Made by a program: the position numbers and the translations under genes. The notes under the pieces were generated by a model. That model was not told the origin of the DNA and did no database searches. It saw nothing but the letters and a program-made list of their open reading frames with translations. Of a stretch of DNA of 64,000 nucleotides, positions 17,427 to 27,186 are shown piece after piece. Positions within the stretch are counted from its first letter, which is position 1. Every line of letters begins with the position of its first letter. Location: assembly GCF_001678845.1 (NCBI RefSeq), contig NZ_MAIQ01000001.1, forward strand, positions 209,146-273,145, read 5' to 3'. Origin of the DNA: Christensenella intestinihominis (GTDB taxonomy: Bacteria > Bacillota > Clostridia > Christensenellales > Christensenellaceae).

Positions 17427-17858
17427 TCAGTATCTTGCCTGCATAAAGTCCTCGATCATTCTATCGTCGCTTTTCTGCACTTCTTTCATATAAGCGATAT
17501 ACTGCTCCTCGCGCATCCGTTCCAGCACATGCTGCTCATTAATCAGCTTAAGCAATCCGCTCCTGCATTCCCCGATACTTTTCTCACAGCTGGCGATAAC
17601 ATTTTTCTGCCTGCGCATTTCTTTTTCCAAATATTGGAGGTAATCTCCAAACTGCCTTACCTCGCGCATTTCCATTCCCGCCTTGCATTTTTCCCGGTAT
17701 ATGCTTTGCTGGGCGTCAAAGATGGAACGGTTCGCCTTAAGCTGGTTTGAATAATTGAGAAGATTTTGATTCAGCTCTTTCAACCGGGCCCGTTGTCTCT
17801 TTTCCTCAGACTGCTTTACGTCATATAGTTTTTGCAGGGTAAATCGAAACCGTTTCAT
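17427..17858 (-). CDS. fliJ: Flagellar export protein FliJ
   Basis: A 143-residue, nearly all coiled-coil cytoplasmic protein that turns inside the FliI ATPase ring and links it to FlhA. The start MKRFRFTLQKLYDVKQ and the spacing of charged residues match the FliJ family. It overlaps the fliI stop by 4 bases, so the two are coupled. The length is normal. Confidence 0.92.
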   Translation of the reverse strand: MKRFRFTLQKLYDVKQSEEKRQRARLKELNQNLLNYSNQLKANRSIFDAQQSIYREKCKAGMEMREVRQFGDYLQYLEKEMRRQKNVIASCEKSIGECRSGLLKLINEQHVLERMREEQYIAYMKEVQKSDDRMIEDFMQARY

Positions 17859-19189
17859 CCGGCCTGCCCCATATCCTTGGCAATCACGCCCAGCATGTTC
17901 AGCATCTGGTCAAACGTTGCCTCCTCGCCGATATCCTGCTTCAACATACTGAGGATCGGCTCATGAAGGCTTACCGCCATGTCTGTTTTGGCATTGCTGC
18001 CCTGCCTGTAGGCGCCAATAGAAATCAAATCCTTCACACTTTCATATTCCATCATCATATCCCTGACGTAATTTGCCATTTTCCAATGCTCCATGGAAAC
18101 GATATCCGGCATTAATCTGCTTACGCTGGCCAAGATATCGATTGCCGGATATTGGTTGCTGTTTGCCAGCTTCCGCGACAAAACGAAATGTCCGTCCAGG
18201 ATTCCCCGCACCGTATCTGAAATAGGCTCGTTCATGTCGTCGCCCTCCACCAGCACCGTATAGATTCCCGTAATGCTGCCTTTCCGGGAAGTCCCCGAAC
18301 GCTCCAAAAGCTTGGGGAGCATGGAGTAAACAGAAGGGGGAAATCCCCGTGAAACGGGAGGCTCTCCCACTGTCATACCAATTTCCCGCTGCGCCATCGC
18401 AAACCTTGTAAGCGAATCCATCATCAGCATGACGTCATACCCCATATCGCGAAAATACTCGGCAATGGCCGTTCCAACCATGGCTGATTTCAACCGTAAA
18501 AGGGCGGGCTGGTCGGAGGTCGCAACCACCAGGATTGATTTTCGGAGTCCCTCCTCCTTCAAATCCTTTTCAATAAAATCCAGCACTTCCCTTCCGCGTT
18601 CTCCAACCAGCGTAATCACATTGATATCGGCGCTTGCATGCCGTGCAATCATCCCAAGAAGCGTGCTCTTGCCAACGCCGCTGCCGGCAAAAATACCAAT
18701 CCTTTGCCCTTTTCCAATGGTGAGCAATCCGTCGATTGCCCGGATACCCAGCGGGAGCGCTTCTTTGATGCGCGTCCTTTCCAGCGGGTTGGGCGGCTCG
18801 TTTTCAATCGGATAATACGCCTCCGGTTCGATCGCCCCTCCGTCGTCCATGGGCCTTCCAAGCGCGTCGAGGATTCGCCCCCTAAGTCCATTCCCAACGC
18901 TTACCTTATATTCTTCCCCCGTGGCCATTACCTTGTTGCCCGCGCCGATGCCCGTTACATTACCAAACGGCATCAGCAGCACGCTCTGGTCCCGAAAGCC
19001 CACAACCTCTGCCAATACGGGGGTTCCCTCCACATGGGGATATATCTTACAAATATCGCCCATTTTGACCATCGGGCCCCTTGACTCTATCGTAATCCCT
19101 ACAACGTTTTTAACGGTTCCGCTCATTTCCATAAACTGCCCGTTTTCAAGGATTGTTTTGTATTTTGAAACCCTGTTTTTAAGGCTCAT
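17855..19189 (-). CDS. fliI: Flagellar export ATPase FliI
   Basis: The ATPase of the flagellar type III export apparatus. The 444-residue protein has an F1-beta-like N-terminal barrel (about 20-90), Walker A GSGVGKSTLL (about residue 167), Walker B VMLMMDSLTRFAMAQ, and the family signature SRGFPPSVYSMLPKLLERSG. Length is normal. It overlaps both fliH (upstream) and fliJ (downstream) by 4 bases, so the three are translated in a fixed series. Confidence 0.97.
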   Translation of the reverse strand: MSLKNRVSKYKTILENGQFMEMSGTVKNVVGITIESRGPMVKMGDICKIYPHVEGTPVLAEVVGFRDQSVLLMPFGNVTGIGAGNKVMATGEEYKVSVGNGLRGRILDALGRPMDDGGAIEPEAYYPIENEPPNPLERTRIKEALPLGIRAIDGLLTIGKGQRIGIFAGSGVGKSTLLGMIARHASADINVITLVGERGREVLDFIEKDLKEEGLRKSILVVATSDQPALLRLKSAMVGTAIAEYFRDMGYDVMLMMDSLTRFAMAQREIGMTVGEPPVSRGFPPSVYSMLPKLLERSGTSRKGSITGIYTVLVEGDDMNEPISDTVRGILDGHFVLSRKLANSNQYPAIDILASVSRLMPDIVSMEHWKMANYVRDMMMEYESVKDLISIGAYRQGSNAKTDMAVSLHEPILSMLKQDIGEEATFDQMLNMLGVIAKDMGQAG

Positions 19190-19950
19190 GCTCCATCCGC
19201 CTCATACAATGCTTCGGCTATGCGCCTATGCTGCATGCCAATCCCTGATCGAAGCGCGCCGAACCCCGTTTCGATTACGCATTCCCCGTGTTCTACCGCC
19301 AGGTCCTGTTTTACCTGAATTCCGGAGCTTTTGAGCAACGCGGTGAATTCATCTTTATCGTCGGCAAAAAAACGTTCGTATTCTTTTTGGCTTACCTTCA
19401 ACACAATATCGCTTTGCTCTTTTACTTTTGAAAGCATATCCCGGACAATATTCAGGAATACTTTATCGTTGCGGTCAAGCGTTTCCCGGACAACTTTTTC
19501 TGAAACACACAGCGACAGGTCGAGGACGCTGGTTTCCATTTCCCTGAGCATTTCATCCCTTGCTGCCACGAGTTTTTTCTTTAATTCGCCCAATTCCAGC
19601 CGTTCCTGTTCGATTTCTTTTTTCAGTTCATCCTCCGCCCTCCTGAGGCCTTCCGCATACCCGTCGTGCTCAGCCTGTTTCAGCGTTGCTTCCGCTTTGC
19701 TTTCCGCATCTGCAATGAGCTTCCCGGCGCGCGCTTTCGCTTCCTCGATCTTTTGCTCCATTTGGAGCAGCTCCTTCTTTTTCAGGTCGATTGGCTGCTC
19801 CACGCGCGCTTCTTCCTCCGTTCGCGGCGCTTCGGTTTCCGTCTCCTGCTCTTTCGCCAACTCATGAAAACCAGGGATCACAACCACTCCCGCCGATTCG
19901 AGTTCGTCATTGCCGATGGAATTCCGATCGATTCTAAACAATGAGTTCAT
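19186..19950 (-). CDS. fliH: Flagellar assembly protein FliH
   Basis: FliH regulates the FliI ATPase and docks it at the C-ring. The 254-residue protein has an acidic stretch (about 30-60), a long coiled coil rich in E, K and A with glycine-containing repeats (about 60-130) and a C-terminal domain (about 135-250) with LSLCVSEKVVRETLDRND, the FliH/V-ATPase E-subunit pattern. ATG 19950 is chosen because GGAGG lies 8 bases upstream; a longer frame begins at 19989 within fliG. The start overlaps the end of fliG by 17 bases. Confidence 0.92.
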   Translation of the reverse strand: MNSLFRIDRNSIGNDELESAGVVVIPGFHELAKEQETETEAPRTEEEARVEQPIDLKKKELLQMEQKIEEAKARAGKLIADAESKAEATLKQAEHDGYAEGLRRAEDELKKEIEQERLELGELKKKLVAARDEMLREMETSVLDLSLCVSEKVVRETLDRNDKVFLNIVRDMLSKVKEQSDIVLKVSQKEYERFFADDKDEFTALLKSSGIQVKQDLAVEHGECVIETGFGALRSGIGMQHRRIAEALYEADGA

Positions 19951-20941
19951 CCTCTGCGCCTCCTCTGGAAATTTCAATTTCACCCGCATCCTCCAGCTTG
20001 CGAATCACGTTTACAATCGTCTGCTGGGCCTGTTCCACATCGCGGACGCGGACAGGTCCCATATATTCCATATTCTCAACAATCAGGTCATGCAGGCGCT
20101 TACTGATATTTGCATAAATTTTCTCCGCAATTTCTTCTGCCGCTCCCTTGAGTGCAATTGTGAGAATGTCATTATCGATTTCTTTTAATACCTTCTGCAG
20201 GTCGGCATTACCCAGCTTTACAATATCCTCAAATACGAACATACGTTTATGTATCTCGTCCGCCAAATCAGGATTGTCTTCCTCAACGGTGTCCATAATG
20301 TGCTTTTCCGTGTTCCGGTCCGTTGCGGCAAGCATCTCAACAACCATGTCGACGCCGCCGACCGTCGTACTTTCCTCCTGCCCCATACTGCTGATTTTAT
20401 ATTCCAGAATCCGTTCCGCTTCGCGGATATATTCCATGGAAACAACGCCCATGTCGGCGACGCGCTCCACTACTTTTGCCTGGAGCTCTTCCGGCAGTGT
20501 AGAGAGGATGCCCGCCGCCTGTTCCGGCTTGAGGTAAGATAAAATCAGCGCAATCGTCTGCGGATGTTCGTTTTGGATCAGGTTACTGATCTGTGCGGTA
20601 TCTGCCTTGCGCACAAAATCAAACGGACGCACCTGTAAGGCTGCAGACAGCTTTCCGATCAACTCGTCCGCTTTGTCGTCCCCAACCGCCTTGACAAGCA
20701 CATCCCGCGCGTAATCGATACCGCCTTCCGAGATGTATTTCTGTGCGACACACAAATCGTAAAATTCCCCGACTACCGCATCCCGCGTCTCCTTGTCAAA
20801 TGATCTGAGCCCGGTGATGCCGAGTGTCAATTGCTCAATTTCATCCTCCGTCAGGTGCTTATAAATTTTTGAGGAGATGTCTTTTCCAAGCACCACCATT
20901 AAAATTGCGGCCTTTTCCTTCGGCAAAAGATTCTCAACCAC
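19934..20941 (-). CDS. fliG: Flagellar motor switch protein FliG
   Basis: FliG is the rotor protein that meets the MotA stator. The 335-residue protein carries the N-terminal FliF-binding domain (about 5-105), the middle domain with the EHPQTIALILSYL motif (the EHPQR-like surface), and the C-terminal torque helix region (about 235-330) with charged residues. The start is GTG at 20941, 2 bases after the fliF stop. No unusual features. Confidence 0.96.
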   Translation of the reverse strand: MVENLLPKEKAAILMVVLGKDISSKIYKHLTEDEIEQLTLGITGLRSFDKETRDAVVGEFYDLCVAQKYISEGGIDYARDVLVKAVGDDKADELIGKLSAALQVRPFDFVRKADTAQISNLIQNEHPQTIALILSYLKPEQAAGILSTLPEELQAKVVERVADMGVVSMEYIREAERILEYKISSMGQEESTTVGGVDMVVEMLAATDRNTEKHIMDTVEEDNPDLADEIHKRMFVFEDIVKLGNADLQKVLKEIDNDILTIALKGAAEEIAEKIYANISKRLHDLIVENMEYMGPVRVRDVEQAQQTIVNVIRKLEDAGEIEISRGGAEDELIV

Positions 20942-20943
20942 CG

Positions 20944-22584
20944 TTATCTCCCTCCGATATCGTCAGAAAGCCAATTACGCAATAATTGGGCGATTGCATC
21001 CGGGTCCCTGTCGACAAGCTGGCGCACCTGGCTCACCATATTATCGTTTTTCTCCTGCAGCAGTTCTTCCACATTCAATTCTTCATCCGCCACAACGTCA
21101 ACGCTTGGCTGTTCTTCCTGTTCTTGCTGCTGCATTTCGGTCCAATTCGCCATACGTTCCTGTTCCAAATCGCTTTCGCGCTTCTTTTTGATTTCCCGCA
21201 GGATTATCAGCAGCATAACCATGATTCCGGCAATGATTGCCAGGGGAACAACGACATTTTTAATCATGTCACTGGTGCGCTGCGCTTCCATTTCCTTTGC
21301 CTGCTCCTCCATCGCCTGCGCATACAGCGTATTTTCTTCAAACGGCATTGCGGAAACTGTTATTTTATCTTCCGGTACGCCAATCGCCGTGGCGATCTGC
21401 TGGCGCACCTCAGGCAATAAATCCGTCAGGCTGTCGTCCCCGTTAATAATCAATGTTGCGGACAGGTCGGAAATATCTCCCTGGGCTTCCTCAATTTGCT
21501 GGTTGATCTCGTTGACTTCAGCATTAACTTCGGTCACAGTATTATAATAAGTGCTGTCCTGGGCAGCCGCGTCAATTTCCTGATACGTCGGCGCCCCGCC
21601 GTTGGGGTCCACGCCCGGCTCCCCTTCCGGCGTCGTTCCCGCGTTCTGGAGACGCTCCGTCGTCTGCTTCATGCTGGTGATAATTCCCATGTTCTCCGCA
21701 TCGTTTGTCGGCGGCGAAAGCGTCAGGGAATTCGTCGTATTCTTATCAAAATCAAGAATAACGTTTACGCTCGCAGTCAGGTTTTCCGGCCCGAACACAG
21801 GAGAGAGCAGGTTTAATACCTGCTGCTCCAATTCGCTGGAGACCTTTTTCTGCAGCTGAATCTGTGCGTCCACCTGTGTTGTTCCGCCGCTTCCCTCCGA
21901 AGCGGTTCCATACAGGTGCATATTCTGGTCGACAATCGAAATATTATCCTCTGTGAGCGCCGGGACCGCTTTCGATACAATCGCACGGATTGCATCCACA
22001 TCGCTCTGCGAAAGCTGGTCGCCCGACGATTTCAGCGTCACCATTACGGACGCGCTCGACACCTTTTCGTCATCACCCGATAAAACATAAGGACTGTCTT
22101 TCGCCAGAGCGAGCAGTACGGTGCTGTTTTTAATCTTTCCAAGCTTATTGATGGTCTGGGCGATATTTTGCTGCAATTGCGCTTGTTCATAATACGCTTT
22201 GTCCTTATCGGTTGCGCCAAAGCTGCCCGCATTTTCCGAATAGAGCGTATAATCAAAATTGTCGCTTCCCGGCAGTCCCTCGGATTGAAGCGTATAACGC
22301 AGCTCATCCACCTTGTCCTTGGGCACCAAAAGCGTTCCGTTCGGTGCGGATTTCACTTCCACGCCCTCTTCATTCAGCGCAGTAATGATGTTACCGGCTT
22401 CTTCGTCGGAAAGACCGCTGAACAAAGCGGCATATTCTACCTGATTCGCCATGTTTAAAACAACACTAAGCGCTATAATCGTCAGAATAACCACCGCAAT
22501 AATCAGTGCTTTTTGTGATTTTTTTGTATTTTTCCATGCTGTTAAAGCTTTTTTGCCAGCATCTGCGATGTTTACCTGCGCCAG
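20944..22584 (-). CDS. fliF: Flagellar MS-ring protein FliF (apparent CTG start)
   Basis: FliF forms the membrane MS-ring. From CTG 22584 it has 546 residues: a short cytoplasmic part, a first membrane helix (about 30-48), ring-building domains (for example QVEYAALFSGLSDEEA and LVPKDKVDELRYTL), a second membrane helix (about 455-475) and the FliG-binding tail ending in DPDAIAQLLRNWLSDDI. No ATG, GTG or TTG exists between the in-frame stop at 22591-22593 and a GTG at 22494. That GTG would cut away the N-terminal tail and half of the first membrane helix. The CTG has AAAGGAG 9 bases upstream, so it is my choice. No flgB, flgC or fliE precedes it, unlike the common order; a chemoreceptor does. 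Confidence 0.88.
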   Translation of the reverse strand: MAQVNIADAGKKALTAWKNTKKSQKALIIAVVILTIIALSVVLNMANQVEYAALFSGLSDEEAGNIITALNEEGVEVKSAPNGTLLVPKDKVDELRYTLQSEGLPGSDNFDYTLYSENAGSFGATDKDKAYYEQAQLQQNIAQTINKLGKIKNSTVLLALAKDSPYVLSGDDEKVSSASVMVTLKSSGDQLSQSDVDAIRAIVSKAVPALTEDNISIVDQNMHLYGTASEGSGGTTQVDAQIQLQKKVSSELEQQVLNLLSPVFGPENLTASVNVILDFDKNTTNSLTLSPPTNDAENMGIITSMKQTTERLQNAGTTPEGEPGVDPNGGAPTYQEIDAAAQDSTYYNTVTEVNAEVNEINQQIEEAQGDISDLSATLIINGDDSLTDLLPEVRQQIATAIGVPEDKITVSAMPFEENTLYAQAMEEQAKEMEAQRTSDMIKNVVVPLAIIAGIMVMLLIILREIKKKRESDLEQERMANWTEMQQQEQEEQPSVDVVADEELNVEELLQEKNDNMVSQVRQLVDRDPDAIAQLLRNWLSDDIGGR

Positions 22585-22628
22585 AGAGGATCACTCCTTT
22601 TATCGCCTTCGCGGTTCTTCATGGGTTT

Positions 22629-22658
22629 GCAGGGACCGGAAGCCGTTCCGGTCCCTGC
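22629..22658 (-). other. Strong stem-loop in the mcp-fliF gap
   Basis: GCAGGGACCGGA at 22629-22640 pairs perfectly with TCCGGTCCCTGC at 22647-22658, leaving a 6-base loop. On the transcribed minus strand it is followed by AAACCC, not a run of U, so it is a poor intrinsic terminator. It may protect or process the mRNA between the chemotaxis part and the fliF part of the operon, setting different amounts of product. Confidence 0.6.
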
Positions 22659-22694
22659 ATGCTTCCTGTTTTTGTGCTTAACGGATAGGTAAAA

Positions 22695-24461
22695 TTAATA
22701 TTTATCCCCGCCCAATTCAAACTGGTCTGCGCCGCCAATCCCGCTTTCCGGATCATAATCCATATTGATTGTGCTTTCATCCCGGCTCTTAAGCTGGAAG
22801 CGCCCAACCAATTGCTTCATCATATCCGCCTGCCCCGACAGCTCTTCGCTTGCCGCAGCGCTTTCCTCTGCCGTTGCGGAGTTGGTCTGCACTACCATTG
22901 AAATCTGCTCTACGCCTTGGTTGATTTCCGCTACGGAGCGCGCCTGCGCATCGGAAGAAACGCCAATCTCTCCAATCAACACATTGATTTTTTCCGCATT
23001 CTCCACAACCGACTTCAATACGTTGGCAGTCTCCACTGCCTTATTGTTCCCGATTTCAACCTTTTGGAGAGAACCTTCAATCAACGCCGAGGTTTCTTTT
23101 GCAGCCTCTGCGCTCTTAGTCGCAAGGTTTCGCACCTCATCGGCGACAACCGCAAAGCCCTGGCCTGCCGTACCGGCACGCGCAGCTTCAACCGCCGCAT
23201 TGAGCGCAAGAATATTTGTCTGGAAGGAAATGTCGTCGATCACCTTGATAATTTTGGAGATTTCCTGGGAGCTTTGGTTGATATCGTTCATGGATTCCAG
23301 CATATCGCTCATGTGACCGTTGCAGGTTTCCACAAGTCCCGCTGTCGTGCCGATCAGGTCCTTTGTCTGCTTTACGCTCTCTGCGTTCTGCTGGATTTGG
23401 TCGTTCACCTGTGCGATGGATGCGGACAACTCCTGCACGGAACTGGACTGTTCCGTTGCTCCCTGCGCCAGCGCCTGCGCGCCCCTCGATACTTCGTTTG
23501 AACCGATCGCCACCTGCCCGGCGGATTGATCCATGCTTTCAAACGTCGAATTCAGCGAAGAAATAATTTTATCCATCGACGATCCGATCAGTTGGAAATT
23601 GCCCATATAGTTTTCCTTCGATTCCACATCGAGGTTTCCATTCGAAATTTCATGCAGCACGTTTGAAATTTCACCGATGTAATTTTTAAGGGTGCCAACC
23701 ATGGAGCGCACATTTCCCGCAAGCATCCCGAGCTCATCGGGCGCTTCATATGCAACGCTGATCTCCAGGTTCCCCTGCGCAATCTGCGTTGTCGCATCCA
23801 CGCATTCCGACACGGGCTTCCTCACGCTCCTGGTGATCTTCACCGCCAGTACCATCGCTACGATAATCTCTGCCGCCAGTAAGGCAATAATCAAAATAAA
23901 TTGGTTTCGGGAAGTCGTTTCCGCATCCGCCATAAATTTATCCGCTTCCGCCTGGGCGTTCTCCTTCATCGTGGTGATTTTCTCGAGCGCCTGGTCAAGC
24001 AGTGGCGTAAATTCATTTTCCAGCATTGGCCCCACGACCGCCGTGTCGTCTGTTCCGGCTGTTACGGACCCCATGACCTTTTCCAGAATGGGGGTACCGC
24101 TTGCAATAATTGCTTCAAATTCCCCGATTGAATCCGAATAGGACGGATAAATTTTTTTCAATTCGGCAGCAGCCGTCACAATCTCGTCGTTGCGTTGCTG
24201 AACCTTGTCTTTCGTTTCATCAATTTGTTCCTGAGATGTGGAAAGCGTCATTTGGTATAAGTCGCGCGTGACCTTCTCCACATTTGTTTCAATGACGGCC
24301 ATTTGCTCAGCCGCCGCATACGGCTGGTTATATAAGCCGTTGAGTTCGCCGCTCATTGTGTTGAAGCCAAATATGGATACCAGCCCCAGCGCGACCGTGA
24401 GTATGATGGCAATCAGGAAACCAAACAGTATCCGCGTTCCAACTTTCATCTTCTTTAACAT
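22695..24461 (-). CDS. Methyl-accepting chemotaxis protein (membrane chemoreceptor)
   Basis: A 588-residue receptor that controls CheA through CheW. It has two membrane helices (about 12-35 and 185-207) enclosing a four-helix-bundle-type sensor of about 150 residues outside the cell, a HAMP domain (about 208-260) and a long signalling coiled coil. The highly conserved tip [18 protein letters not shown] and [13 protein letters not shown] is intact. The ligand cannot be read from the sequence. It is the only chemoreceptor in the window and lies between cheW and fliF. Confidence 0.95.
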   Translation of the reverse strand: MLKKMKVGTRILFGFLIAIILTVALGLVSIFGFNTMSGELNGLYNQPYAAAEQMAVIETNVEKVTRDLYQMTLSTSQEQIDETKDKVQQRNDEIVTAAAELKKIYPSYSDSIGEFEAIIASGTPILEKVMGSVTAGTDDTAVVGPMLENEFTPLLDQALEKITTMKENAQAEADKFMADAETTSRNQFILIIALLAAEIIVAMVLAVKITRSVRKPVSECVDATTQIAQGNLEISVAYEAPDELGMLAGNVRSMVGTLKNYIGEISNVLHEISNGNLDVESKENYMGNFQLIGSSMDKIISSLNSTFESMDQSAGQVAIGSNEVSRGAQALAQGATEQSSSVQELSASIAQVNDQIQQNAESVKQTKDLIGTTAGLVETCNGHMSDMLESMNDINQSSQEISKIIKVIDDISFQTNILALNAAVEAARAGTAGQGFAVVADEVRNLATKSAEAAKETSALIEGSLQKVEIGNNKAVETANVLKSVVENAEKINVLIGEIGVSSDAQARSVAEINQGVEQISMVVQTNSATAEESAAASEELSGQADMMKQLVGRFQLKSRDESTINMDYDPESGIGGADQFELGGDKY

Positions 24462-24507
24462 TTCAAGCTCCTCCCAAAGTTCACTCTTTATTTATTCGCA
24501 ATCGTTA

Positions 24508-24981
24508 TTAATGCTCAAATACATCGTCGCCAATAATTTTTTCACAGGACATCAGCAGGATCAGCTTCTCCGGCTGAACGGCCACCCCGCTTACAAACCG
24601 GTCCGCTTCGCCGGATGCGCTTTGGGGAGGCGGATTGATATCCGCGTAGTTAATGTCAAGCACTTCATCCACTGCGTCTACGATCAGGCCTATTTCGATC
24701 CCTTCAACGTTCACGACAATAACACAGGTTTTGCTCGTATATTCCTGCTCCTCATATCCTACGCGTAAATTCAGGTCAATGAGCGGCACGATAAGGCCCC
24801 GCAGGTTAATGATTCCTTTCGCATAAATGGGAAATTCGGGAACTTCCGCTATTTTTTGTACCCCGATGATTTCCATAACCAATGAAATCGGCAGCCCACA
24901 GCATTGACCGTTTATGAAAAACGTCAGATATTTTTCCAATTCGCCCTGCCCGCTTTCCAATGCCGAATTTTTTTCTTCCAA
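24508..24981 (-). CDS. cheW: Chemotaxis coupling protein CheW
   Basis: A 157-residue adaptor joining the chemoreceptor to CheA. It has a single CheW/SH3-like domain with VMEIIGVQKIAEVPEFP, KGIINLRGLIVPLIDLN and a C-terminal hydrophobic strand pair (EKLILLMSCEKII). The start appears to be TTG at 24981 with GGAGG about 9 bases before it; no suitable ATG is in frame. It follows cheA by 36 bases. Confidence 0.95.
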   Translation of the reverse strand: MEEKNSALESGQGELEKYLTFFINGQCCGLPISLVMEIIGVQKIAEVPEFPIYAKGIINLRGLIVPLIDLNLRVGYEEQEYTSKTCVIVVNVEGIEIGLIVDAVDEVLDINYADINPPPQSASGEADRFVSGVAVQPEKLILLMSCEKIIGDDVFEH

Positions 24982-25017
24982 AGGGCATTCCTCCTCGCAG
25001 CGTATTTGTTTTCCTTT

Positions 25018-27129
25018 TTATGCCAAAAGATTATTAATGTCCAGTATCAAGGCAATTTCACCGTCCCCCATGATGGTGCATCCGCTGATCCCCTTGATCC
25101 TCTTAATGGTTTTGCTTACGTAAAGGGGCATGGGTTTCACAACCGCCTGCTGTTCTCCGAGGAGTTTGTCCGCAAACAAACATGCTTCCCCAACTTCGCT
25201 GTCTACCAAAACCATAATTCCCCTTTTCAGGTCGTCCTCGCTGCCTTGTACATGAAACACTTTATGCAGCCGTACAATCGGGTAGCATACCCCGCGTATG
25301 ATAATCATTTCGTTTCCATTCGGCTCCGTAACGATCTCATGAAGGCGGGGCTCGAGGGATTCACGGATCGCAAGCGTCGGAATGATATAGGTCGATTTTC
25401 CTACCGTCACTTTCATCCCATCCATGATTGCAAGGGTGAGCGGAATATGCATGGTAATGGTGGTGCCTTTCCCATGCTCGCTGTCAACGGTAATACTCCC
25501 TCCGATTTTTTCAAGGTTTTTATGTACGACGTCCATACCAACGCCGCGGCCCGAGTATTCCGTCACGGCGTCATTTGTCGAAAATCCGGGGAGCAGCGTA
25601 AACCCGTACGCCTCCTTATCCGTAATTTCGTTCTCCGGCTTGGAAGTGAGTCCCTTTTCATAGGCCTTCTGAATAATTTTTGCGCGGTCCATTCCTATAC
25701 CGTCATCCATGACACGGACAATAATATCGCCGCTTGTGCTGTTTGCCTCGAGTGTGATCTTCCCCCTCGGGTCCTTGCCTGCCGCGCTCCGCTCTTCGGG
25801 GGTCTCGATGCCATGATCCATTGCATTGCGGATCAGGTGCATTAAAGGGTCGGAAAGGTTATCGATAATGTTTTTATCGACCTCCGTATCCTCCCCAATA
25901 ATCACAAGTTCGGCTTCCTTATTCGTCTTTTTCCCGATATCGCGCACGATCCGCTGCATTTTATGGAAGGTTGCTGCCACCGGCACCATGCGAATCGACA
26001 TCACAATGTCCTGCAATTCGTCCGTCAGCTTCCTCAGCTGGCGCGCCTGTTTTTCAAAGTTTTCCAAATGCAAATCCGCAAGGTCCGAATTTTTGGTCAC
26101 CATCGATTCGGTTGTCACGATCTCACCAACAAGGTTCATCAGCTTATCGATCTTGTTGACATTTACGCTGATAAAGCTCTGTTTGACGGTTTTATCTTCT
26201 TTTCCCTGTTTTTTCTTTCCCTTATTATCGCCGGAAGGTTCTTTTTGGGGCGCGGGTTCCTTCTGCGCGGCGTCTTCCCCGCATTCGTCGGCCGGTTCCT
26301 TCTCCGCTTCCTGCTGTTTTAAGTCCGCCGTTGCTGCAGGCGCGGCAGCTTCATCTTCCTCGCCAAACAATACGCTTTCCACCAGCATGGTTTCTTCCAC
26401 TTTTTGTTTGATGATTTCTTCATATTCTTCCGGCGTCGAAAACGCCATCCAAAATCCATTTTCCGCAATTTCGGCGTCATGCTCCGTCTCGAGGTCTTCC
26501 GGCCACGTCAGGATACTGGAATACAGGTCCTTAATAGACATTTTTATGCTGTCCGCGCGGATCGTTTCCATTTGGCAGCCTTTTTCAAATAAAATTTTTG
26601 CCCAGAATTTTTTGTCTCCCGGCAACGCTTTCAGATTCCCAAGCAATGAACGGGCAATGTCATTCAGCCCCTGCGCCTGCTTCGCATCATCATCTTGTGC
26701 TGGGGTTGCAGGTTCGCCAATCCCTTCCTCGCCTTCCAGCCGTTTCCTCAGCTCCGCAAGCTCCGAGCAAAGCTTTTGGGGATCGCCGTCCGGCGCGTTG
26801 CCATCCTGGATTTTTTCGATTTCTTCCTTGAAAAAATCGATTGACTCCAAAACAATATCAAAAATACGCTCCCACTCCGATTCAGGAGGATTCGTCTCAC
26901 GTATCTTGGAAAACAGGTCCTCCACGGCATGTGCAAGCGTTGCCACATCGTTATATTCCATCATGGCTGACGAGCCCTTGATGGTATGCATCACACGAAA
27001 GGTTTCATCGATCTGTTCTTTGGATAGCCCTTCGTTTTTTTCGCCGCCCAACAGCAGTTCTTCAAGCTGTTCCAGCAGTTGGCTGTTCTCAAGCACATAC
27101 ATCGAGACCATTGAATCCATTTCGCTCAT
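25018..27129 (-). CDS. cheA: Chemotaxis histidine kinase CheA
   Basis: The sensor kinase that phosphorylates CheY and CheB. The 703-residue protein has an Hpt (P1) domain with phospho-acceptor His48 in VMHTIKGSSAMM, a variable region (about 115-305) holding a CheY/CheB-binding P2-like domain and a lysine/glutamate-rich linker, the dimerisation domain (about 325-385), the HATPase domain (N box LIRNAMDHGIE, G1 box VMDDGIGMD, G2 box GRGVGMDVV) and a C-terminal CheW-like domain. All catalytic boxes are intact. Confidence 0.96.
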   Translation of the reverse strand: MSEMDSMVSMYVLENSQLLEQLEELLLGGEKNEGLSKEQIDETFRVMHTIKGSSAMMEYNDVATLAHAVEDLFSKIRETNPPESEWERIFDIVLESIDFFKEEIEKIQDGNAPDGDPQKLCSELAELRKRLEGEEGIGEPATPAQDDDAKQAQGLNDIARSLLGNLKALPGDKKFWAKILFEKGCQMETIRADSIKMSIKDLYSSILTWPEDLETEHDAEIAENGFWMAFSTPEEYEEIIKQKVEETMLVESVLFGEEDEAAAPAATADLKQQEAEKEPADECGEDAAQKEPAPQKEPSGDNKGKKKQGKEDKTVKQSFISVNVNKIDKLMNLVGEIVTTESMVTKNSDLADLHLENFEKQARQLRKLTDELQDIVMSIRMVPVAATFHKMQRIVRDIGKKTNKEAELVIIGEDTEVDKNIIDNLSDPLMHLIRNAMDHGIETPEERSAAGKDPRGKITLEANSTSGDIIVRVMDDGIGMDRAKIIQKAYEKGLTSKPENEITDKEAYGFTLLPGFSTNDAVTEYSGRGVGMDVVHKNLEKIGGSITVDSEHGKGTTITMHIPLTLAIMDGMKVTVGKSTYIIPTLAIRESLEPRLHEIVTEPNGNEMIIIRGVCYPIVRLHKVFHVQGSEDDLKRGIMVLVDSEVGEACLFADKLLGEQQAVVKPMPLYVSKTIKRIKGISGCTIMGDGEIALILDINNLLA

Positions 27130-27186
27130 TTGCGTTTCTCTCCTGTCCTGAATAATCTCACAGCTGCAAGCACCGGTTTTAAACCA

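Noticed and set aside
25826-27151. Long plus-strand reading frame (441 codons) opposite cheA
   Set aside because: It lies fully antisense to an intact cheA, and its serine/phenylalanine-rich product matches no family; it arises from codon use on the other strand.
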